A DNA stretch of 64,000 bases from contig OX388350.1 of the NCBI GenBank assembly GCA_947579665.1, positions 2,170,001-2,234,000 of the forward strand, read 5' to 3'. Shown here one piece after another: positions 61,301 to 64,000 of this stretch; the stretch's first letter is position 1; each line of letters opens with the position of its first letter. This stretch comes from Sympetrum striolatum. Taxonomy: Eukaryota > Arthropoda > Insecta > Odonata > Libellulidae. Under the pieces are notes generated by a model, which did no database searches, was not told where the DNA came from, and worked only from the letters and a program-made list of their open reading frames with translations. A program made the translations under genes and the position numbers.

Positions 61301-64000
61301 GGACTCCATCTCTTTGACCACTTTCTCCTCCTTAATTGTTTTGATTTCCTTATCTGAATCAAGCTGATTACCTTTGTCCTCAACAACTACAGTCTCTGAT
61401 GGCCTTCCTGCACTTTTAGGCGTTTGTTCAGTCTCAACATCCCCCCTTTCAATAACTTTGGCATCAACTTCTTCAAAAGGTTTGCTTTTTAAATCAATTT
61501 CTAAGCAATGGGCTTTTTCTTCAAATTCTACTTTACTGGGTAGCAACTGACTTTCTGTAGTAACTTCTGCGACTTTGGCAGAAACTGCAACTTTCACAGA
61601 TGGAAGAGTTACTGCGGATGACAGACTTTTTGAAAGAAGAGCAGCATTTGATTCTGTGATGTCAGAAATAGTAGCATCAGGTACTGAACTTTCTGAAGAT
61701 CCAAATTTTTTTACTTCTGCAGATACTGTTTCACACATCATTTCCTTTGTGATATCCATAACTACACCAGTCAAGGGAGGTTTTTCAGCCTTCTTTGCTT
61801 TTGTATCACCTTCCATGTCCTTTTCTTTTTTCAAAGGTGACGAAGAAAGTGGTACTCTAGATGTGACTTTGGTCACAGCTGGGGTCATTTTTACTTCATC
61901 CTTCACCTCACTTACTTTAGAATCATTACCTAAACAGTTAATTACTGAAGTCTCAACTGCAGGTAAGCATGCTGCAGGTTCAGCCTTCTGGTTTGCCAAA
62001 TTCCTTCTACCCTCTGCTTTCCCAAGTTTTCCTAACATAATACCCATAGTGATGCTTTCAACAGACTTTCTTCTTCCCTTATTAGATGCTGCACTGCTAT
62101 CAATGATAGTTCTTCTGTCAACCTTGGCCTCAGGAGAAATCTTCCCACTACTCTTTAGATTTAGCCCAAGAGATGATGAATTGCTCAGGGATTTTGACAT
62201 TTTGGATTGGTCCACTCCATGCACAGTTTCTCTAACATTAGTCTCCAAATTGGAGGGTGATAAGTCTATTTCAGCACTTTTACTAAGATCAGTAGCACTT
62301 GACTCTGATTCCACTTTCTTTGAATTCTCCATCACTGACACAGATGGCTTACGCACAAGGTTTTTAGGGAAACTGCCGGATGACTTCTCATACCCTTCGC
62401 TTAACATATCAGCAACACCAAACTTCACTTTTCCCACCATATGTATGTCACTAGCTGGACGGAATGAAGGAGAGGTTGACATGTGAGGACCTTCTGATCC
62501 TTTGGTCGTTTCACTTGGGGAAGGGCTCTTTGGAGGAGATACATGGGGCACAGCCAAGTTCTTTGGCATATTGTCATCACATGGAATGAATGGGCCATGA
62601 ATGACAGAAGATGCATGGGCTGGGGTCGGTTGTCTTGAGGGAGGTGAATGTGATGTTCCGCAGCTTAGATTGGTGGGCATATCTCCAGAAGATGGAACCA
62701 TCCTGGATGCTCCAAAAGTATGCGCAGCAGAGGGAATAGGAGACGAGTGGGCTGAGGGAGGGACTGCTGATCCATAAGACTGAGGGCCAAACATCATGTG
62801 GACAGGAGCAGAAGATGGAACGACCCTTTCCGTTGGTGTTGGAGCGCAAATAGTTTCAATACTCCAAAGTTTTGGTGGTGTTGTTTGACCAGTTTTCTTT
62901 GGAGGCATGGAACCCGGCGATGTTAAATTCATTGGTGTCATATCTCCCAAGGAAGAAGATTGCAGATGTGGGTCTAAGTTGATTCTAAGAGGGGCTTCTG
63001 AGGGAGATTTCATAGATAAATCTTGGGAGGACGATTTCTGCATGTGATGCTTATCTTTCATTAAATTATGTTCTGTTTTACCATCAAAGGAGGCCAAACT
63101 CTTTGCAATTAATGGGTCGTGAAAACTCCTTGCCGATAGATCTGAAGCACAACTTTCTGATGGCCTTGTAATAAGATTTTCTGGAGATTCAGACATGGAA
63201 TATCCACCTGAAGTGGAAGTCCCACTTAATCCTGTCACTCTCCCTCCAGAGAGTTTCTCCACTATCTTCTCAAGAGGATTGGTCCCATGGAAAGCCACAG
63301 TTGGCTTCATTGACCTAGCGGAAACACTTTTCTGAGAAAAATCTTCAACATCATGCACTCTTTTGTCTTGGATACCCTCTTTAACTTGAGAATAAGCTTC
63401 AGTATGTCCAGACATTTTTAAAATTGCGCTTTCCAATGATTTCCGTCCGATCTCTGGAACTTTCAGCACCTTGTGTGCAGGGGGGCATATCACACTTTCA
63501 TGGATGTCCTTGCCGAGGCTTGGTATTTTGAGCTCAGACTTCTTATCTGATGCCCCAATAGATAATTTCTGAATTGCCTTGGGTGAGAGTTGAATGGGTA
63601 CATGCTGAGATGCTGGGATTTCACACAAGCTCGGTGATGGTGATTTTGTAGAATAAACATTAGGTAAGAATGACTCTGACTTTCTTTCCCCCATCTGGAG
63701 TTTTGATACTTCCTCACTTTCTTGATATAAATTTTTTTCACTCAGATTTTCTGCCTGGGCTTTATCAACCTCAGACCTGGATCTGCTGGGAGAGTCAACA
63801 ATTATCGTGGGTAAAATTTTGTGAGGTCTTCCCCAGGTATCAAAACGCTTCTCTGGAAGTTCTCCAACATCTCTGATTTTTTCTACTGAAGCAGGATACT
63901 TCCCTTCTGCATGAATGGACTTTTTCAAATGGTGAACACTCTCTGTATCCTTTCGGCCTTCATATGAAGAGGAAACTGCTATTTTATTCTCATGCAACCT
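30130..64000 (-). CDS. Rsf1: Rsf1 orthologue, 3' part of gene (15 exons, 5' end outside window)
   Basis: Product: remodeling and spacing factor 1, the histone-binding subunit that pairs with the ISWI/SNF2H ATPase in the nucleus to space nucleosomes. Seen: 15 exons joined by GT-AG introns with consistent phases; the total of 8790 coding nt is exactly divisible by three and ends in TAG. Diagnostic blocks occur in the order of vertebrate RSF1: an acidic SDHEFSPESD stretch, a C4HC3 PHD finger (in-window residues about 1910-1957), a coiled coil with KKQEIEVERRKQLM, the block SYRFNEYDDLINSAI, the block GRGKDIANI, RRLNNLE, and GRKINYQE. The PHD core PEWILLCDKCDMGWHCSCLR and FCPPCEH is nearly that of RSF1. 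The N-terminal WHIM/DDT-like region expected upstream is not in the window. The 2929 residues here already exceed the roughly 1440 of human RSF1, mainly because of the first and last exons. No other PHD family fits the whole order. Confidence 0.95.
32532..32645 (-). CDS. Rsf1: Rsf1 exon: GRKINYQE block
   Basis: Exactly 38 codons with phase 0 on both sides (in-window residues 2368-2405), so it could be skipped in frame. It encodes LEELPPSPDEPVRRTRGRK then INYQEIIGSDSEE, the counterpart of human RSF1 KRQINYKEDSESD. The acceptor is ACTTTCAG and the donor GAG|GTGAGG. Confidence 0.93.
33295..33355 (-). mobile_element. possible tRNA-derived SINE fragment
   Basis: The minus-strand segment GGGGGCTCGTGGATAGCCAA followed by GTGGGCAGCACTTCC looks like a tRNA head with an A box (TAGCCAAGTGG). 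No B box is clear. It lies in an Rsf1 intron. Confidence 0.35.
33485..33587 (-). CDS. Rsf1: Rsf1 exon: basic KPKAKKRRK exon
   Basis: In-window residues 2333-2367: KKSISIPKPKAKKRRKL, TELDSDLESYKPKPKKPK. PKAKKRRK resembles a monopartite nuclear localisation signal. The acceptor is CTCTTTTTCAG and the donor CCCAAG|GTAAGC. The outgoing phase is 0. Confidence 0.88.
34748..34904 (-). CDS. Rsf1: Rsf1 exon: SESEESD linker
   Basis: In-window residues 2281-2333: INDESEDESEPKSRNKRRS, a Gly/Ser linker, KKRPLWDESESEESDVTW, then a lysine run. Several S-x-x-E/D sites are consistent with CK2-type phosphorylation, which is inference. The acceptor is TTTATGCAG and the donor GAA|GTGAGT. Confidence 0.9.
35158..35219. 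repeat. 31-bp tandem duplication
   Basis: Two adjacent 31-bp units starting AATCTTGCAAAT and differing at about two positions, in an Rsf1 intron. Confidence 0.85.
36260..36432 (-). CDS. Rsf1: Rsf1 exon: acidic then arginine-rich
   Basis: In-window residues 2223-2281. SSEDEEEE with DTDDSDVGRRRRGGRLSK leads into KKKKGRRYLEPTRRSSRNR and ITRFDREF. It is the counterpart of the human stretch DDSDTDFCSRRLRR ... RQSRRLRRK. The acceptor is GTTTTTTAG and the donor TTCA|GTGAGT. Confidence 0.92.
37266..37612 (-). CDS. Rsf1: Rsf1 exon: GRGKDI block and long acidic run
   Basis: In-window residues 2108-2223. It starts DELEAVKGAGNQGRGKDIAN; GRGKDI is an RSF1 signature. A long Glu/Asp run with Lys interruptions follows, then KPRKSVLFLPGRRKKTRRLN and an acidic end EAESDEDFLG, matching the human order RRKKRRRLNDL then SEDEF. 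The acidic run suits contact with histones. The acceptor is ATCTTTAG and the donor AGCAG|GTAAAC. The serine-rich open frame on the opposite strand is a shadow of the Glu codons. Confidence 0.95.
37646..37705. repeat. 15-bp tandem repeat, 4 copies
   Basis: Four head-to-tail copies of CACCAACGGCATACG with one- or two-base differences, beside a SINE fragment. It could be the SINE tail or a local slippage product. Confidence 0.9.
37706..37770 (-). mobile_element. tRNA-derived SINE fragment
   Basis: The minus-strand sequence AGGTAGCCTAGTTGGTTAAG is an A box; the following CAGTCTCCCGAGTAGAGG and GAAGA match the 50.6-kb copy, but the B box is missing. It adjoins the 15-bp tandem repeat at 37646-37705, which would be its 3' tail. 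Confidence 0.6.
37969..38034 (+). mobile_element. tRNA-like SINE head
   Basis: TGGCTCAGTAGTTTAGTTGG is an A box and GGTTCGAGTCCCAACC a good B box, closed by a GTGGCT/AGCCAC acceptor-like pairing. The middle cannot form a normal anticodon arm, so it is called a SINE or tRNA relic and not a functional tRNA. Confidence 0.55.
38537..38718 (-). CDS. Rsf1: Rsf1 exon: SYRFNEYDD block
   Basis: In-window residues 2047-2107. A Ser/Arg-rich lead (TSSRRSSSSETGVSRSVS) precedes YQLRARRQALFSYRFNEYDD and LINSAIQ. This corresponds to human RSF1 RKCISYRFDEFDEAIDEAI, one of the best conserved blocks outside the PHD finger. The acceptor is TTCTTCAG and the donor TTCAG|GTAGGT. Confidence 0.95.
40011..40148 (-). 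CDS. Rsf1: Rsf1 exon: DGFPIV plus basic tract
   Basis: In-window residues 2001-2047: DDQLVIGPDGFPIVRGAKK, then a Lys/Arg/Glu-rich stretch that resembles a bipartite nuclear localisation signal, then RESVSSSYES. The acceptor is GGGCTCAG and the donor CTG|GTGAGA. This acceptor was chosen over CAG five bases downstream because only it keeps the phase. Confidence 0.88.
42885..43014 (-). CDS. Rsf1: Rsf1 exon: coiled coil after the PHD finger
   Basis: In-window residues 1958-2001: LILLERLQNKLGEFD, then CVKKQEIEVERRKQLM, then KGARLLALQE. Heptad-spaced Leu/Ile and high charge indicate an amphipathic helix. It lines up with the segment directly after the PHD finger in human RSF1 (LCEKLEEQL, KKKERAERRKERL). 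The acceptor is GATTTCAG and the donor GGAAG|GTAAGA. Confidence 0.95.
43337..44695. mobile_element. pogo-like non-autonomous DNA transposon
   Basis: The left end CAGTAGAAGTCCATTAT and the right end, ATAAAAGACTTCTACTG, are inverted copies, and both outer edges abut TA, the Tc1/mariner/pogo target. The ends resemble Tigger/pogo termini. No transposase frame is seen in the 1.36 kb. The right third (about 44280-44635) holds many CAAGGT/TTTTCAAGGT repeats. It is inserted in the Rsf1 intron between the coiled-coil and PHD exons. Confidence 0.75.
45400..45575 (+). pseudogene. LINE ORF2 C-terminal remnant (RTE-like)
   Basis: With frameshifts the plus strand reads RQKMLDEIRGGVKYKDMKEM then AINRDF, resembling the end of RTE/jockey-type polyproteins where Lys/Asp-rich MKxMAxDRxxW follows the reverse transcriptase. 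It is short, and the terminal W codon is lost or frameshifted. Confidence 0.45.
45787..46013 (-). CDS. Rsf1: Rsf1 exon: PHD finger
   Basis: In-window residues 1882-1957. After a basic/acidic lead it encodes a complete C4HC3 PHD finger: CQKC, then CDKC, then the HC pair in WHCSC, then CPPC, with the aromatic W of GDWFCPP in its usual place. The family binds histone tails; in RSF1 this region belongs to the histone-binding part. The WILLCDKCDMGWH segment has a Trp where vertebrate RSF1 has a hydrophobic residue. The acceptor is ATGTTCAG and the donor AACAT|GTGAGT, and the exon ends exactly with the finger. Confidence 0.97.
46239..46330 (+). repeat. dispersed repeat with GGCCGTAC / TTACGTAATG
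   Basis: GGGCCGTACAAAAATTACG then TAATG, a G-rich run, and GGAGAATTTCGCATTAC. The same order of blocks occurs on the opposite strand at 17985-18100, so this is an interspersed family, probably a short DNA element. It directly precedes the satellite-like array. Confidence 0.7.
46440..47270 (+). repeat. satellite-like tandem array, period about 120-127 bp
   Basis: About seven diverged head-to-tail units, each with the blocks AATTTGCTTCATTTTTAA, AAAAATCTCAATTT, GCGAAAATTAATTATTTT, CTTTTTAAAGAAATAATCCT and GATTTCTGCCTAAAAATT. Identity between units is moderate, so the array is old. It fills part of the intron between the PHD exon and the SDHEFSPESD exon. Confidence 0.85.
47270..47440 (-). repeat. 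inverted unit of the satellite-like array
   Basis: The reverse strand carries the same blocks in the same order (CTTTTTAAAGAAAAATCCTA, CAATTCCTGCC, ATTTATTATATTGAT, CATTTTTAACCAATTA), so the array ends in a unit of opposite orientation. Confidence 0.75.
47440..50246. other. long Rsf1 intron part, no recognised gene
   Basis: AT-rich intronic sequence. No frame with protein-like composition and no clear repeat family was seen on reading both strands. Confidence 0.6.
50247..50404 (-). CDS. Rsf1: Rsf1 exon: SDHEFSPESD acidic block
   Basis: In-window residues 1829-1882. A Glu/Asp run is followed by VLVFKSDHEFSPESDLEQ, then a basic TRRARTARKG. The SDHEFSPESD string is an RSF1-family signature just before the PHD finger. 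The acceptor is TGTTTTAG and the donor AAAGG|GTGAGA; phases 2 in and 1 out match the neighbours. Confidence 0.93.
50566..50645 (-). mobile_element. tRNA-derived SINE fragment
   Basis: Read on the minus strand it has an A-box-like GGATAGCATAGTTGGTTAA and a B-box-like GGGATCAATTCCCGG at tRNA-like spacing, but no good cloverleaf (the anticodon stem is degenerate). It shares the block TAGTTGGTTAA ... AGCCTCC ... ATAGAGGAAGA with the fragment at 37706-37770, so it is a family and not a tRNA gene. Confidence 0.7.
52175..52317 (-). CDS. Rsf1: Rsf1 exon: SDEDF acidic block and lysine tract
   Basis: In-window residues 1782-1829. It begins SNSDEDFRLEGEEG, continues with a lysine-rich tract (a GAA/AAG run, a TTC repeat on the plus strand), and ends NNPWESSDS. 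The acceptor GTGAACAG has a weak pyrimidine tract; the donor TCTAG|GTAAGT is near consensus. SDEDF followed by alternating acidic and basic runs is typical of this part of RSF1 proteins. Confidence 0.87.
52944..53009. mobile_element. 66-bp Tc1/mariner-like terminal-inverted-repeat remnant
   Basis: Two near-perfect inverted arms of about 22-24 bp starting CAGCTATGTGCAAAAA and ending in its reverse complement, each flanked by TA, separated by about 20 bp. TA duplication with CAG ends is typical of Tc1/mariner. It is the size of two ends with almost nothing between. It lies in an Rsf1 intron. Confidence 0.75.
53750..53870. repeat. short fold-back retroelement-like module
   Basis: GGGTTAACACCC ... 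GGCATTAACCC bracket the module ATGTTTCGATGGCTATTGAA then ACGTCGATG. The hairpin-like 'GTTTCGATGGC...GAAACGTCG' style of sequence is common in the 3' parts of arthropod retroelements. Assignment to a family is not possible by eye. Confidence 0.4.
55274..55350. repeat. (AT)n microsatellite
   Basis: An uninterrupted AT dinucleotide run of about 38 units in the Rsf1 intron between the 55.6-kb and 52.2-kb exons. Length may be unreliable in assembly. Confidence 0.95.
55573..55665 (-). CDS. Rsf1: Rsf1 exon: short basic exon
   Basis: Exactly 93 nt (31 codons, phase 0 on both sides), in-window residues 1751-1781, starting VVIHRKRGPKPKG and continuing as an almost pure Lys/Arg tract. RGPKPKG is an AT-hook-like GRP/PKP core, so DNA binding is plausible. 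The acceptor is CCCAATCAG and the donor GAA|GTATGA. Because it is symmetric in phase 0 it could be skipped without a frameshift. Confidence 0.85.
56752..56781. repeat. small perfect hairpin
   Basis: AACTCATTTGAA and its exact reverse complement TTCAAATGAGTT are separated by three bases, in an Rsf1 intron. Confidence 0.8.
57624..57661. repeat. small hairpin CCTTTCAGAAG/CTTCTGAAAGG
   Basis: Perfect 11-bp arms with a 15-nt loop in an Rsf1 intron. The stem is too short for a typical miRNA precursor. Confidence 0.75.
58163..58494 (-). CDS. Rsf1: Rsf1 exon: basic/acidic linker
   Basis: In-window residues 1640-1750. The acceptor is TTTGTTGCAG and the donor GAG|GTGTGT. The incoming phase (two bases needed) matches the one base left by the giant exon. 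It encodes GRKSTEIQSLLKREESPP, a Ser-rich stretch, then a predicted long charged helix (RQSRRIAQLKLKEEAERRK and LLRLKEEQKRRKKREEVEEE) ending in an aspartate run and ESEEE. The helix could be a coiled coil or a nucleic-acid or histone contact; that role is inferred from composition only. Confidence 0.92.
59083..64000 (-). CDS. Rsf1: Rsf1 giant exon (open at the window edge)
   Basis: In-window residues 1-1639 plus one base; the frame is open through base 64000, so the exon may continue. The protein is low-complexity: a Ser/Pro-rich first third with recurring xPxNL motifs (MTPMNLTSP, MPTNLSCG, MPKNLAVP), a Lys/Glu/Ser-rich middle with an 8-residue tandem repeat (about residues 1177-1216), then ASLMNQIKASKKAAEEVL (about 1535-1550), an acidic run and a terminal RGG/RGR box (about 1585-1639). 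The donor after GAGGAAGAG is GTTTGT at 59081-59082. A second in-phase donor (GTAGAG) lies 12 nt earlier, giving an exon end at 59095. The large antisense open frames over this exon are composition artefacts. Confidence 0.93.
60353..60472 (-). repeat. 24-bp in-frame tandem repeat (8 residues x 5) in Rsf1
   Basis: Five tandem copies of a unit coding V-I-L-S-K-E-K-E, the outer two diverged (VVLSSEKE, VILSTEKE). The three inner units are identical or nearly so at the DNA level, so the expansion is recent. Length variation between alleles would stay in frame. Confidence 0.9.

Overview
This is an AT-rich eukaryotic window from an arthropod, most likely an insect. The grounds are GT-AG introns of widely varying length, dense and mixed transposon remnants (P/THAP9-like, piggyBac-like, pogo-like and Tc1-like ends, jockey/CR1-like LINEs, BEL/Pao and Ty3/gypsy pieces, tRNA-derived SINEs), and one large host gene whose chromatin domains are clearly conserved. 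The species cannot be named from the sequence.

Right half (30130-64000, minus strand): the 3' part of one host gene, the orthologue of remodeling and spacing factor 1 (Rsf1/RSF1), the histone-binding partner of the ISWI/SNF2H ATPase. Fifteen exons can be placed by GT-AG boundaries. Their phases agree at every junction and the summed coding length (8790 nt) closes exactly on the stop codon, giving 2929 residues in this window; the 5' end, which should carry the N-terminal WHIM/DDT-like region, lies beyond base 64000. Order: giant low-complexity exon ending in an RGG/RGR box, acidic and basic exons, the PHD finger exon, the coiled-coil exon, the YRF(N/D)E(Y/F)D block, the GRGKDI block, acidic/basic linkers, and a long proline-rich last exon. 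The introns hold SINEs, a pogo-like element, a satellite-like array, short Tc1-like ends and an (AT)n microsatellite.

Left half (1-26300): a transposon graveyard with no confidently intact host gene. From left to right: an orphan coding block next to a 40-bp-arm hairpin (1558-2313); a possible Ty1/copia gag start; the N-terminal piece of a P-element/THAP9-like transposase (4431-4855); a 3-kb element with long inverted ends carrying the C-terminal piece of the same transposase family (5581-8590); related fold-back elements (10003-10707 and 15607-16616); an intron-retaining Hsp70/BiP pseudogene (10820-12580); a 0.9-kb element with nested inverted ends (12930-13842); nested LINE, piggyBac-like and LINE insertions (18120-21545); a BEL/Pao remnant with an LTR (22547-23750); and a gypsy integrase remnant (24800-25145). 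Bases 26300-29850 look like plain intergenic DNA downstream of Rsf1.

Functionally the only working gene seen is Rsf1. The most notable non-genic points are the P-like element with its displaced transposase N-terminus, the satellite-like array in an Rsf1 intron, and the intron-retaining chaperone pseudogene.
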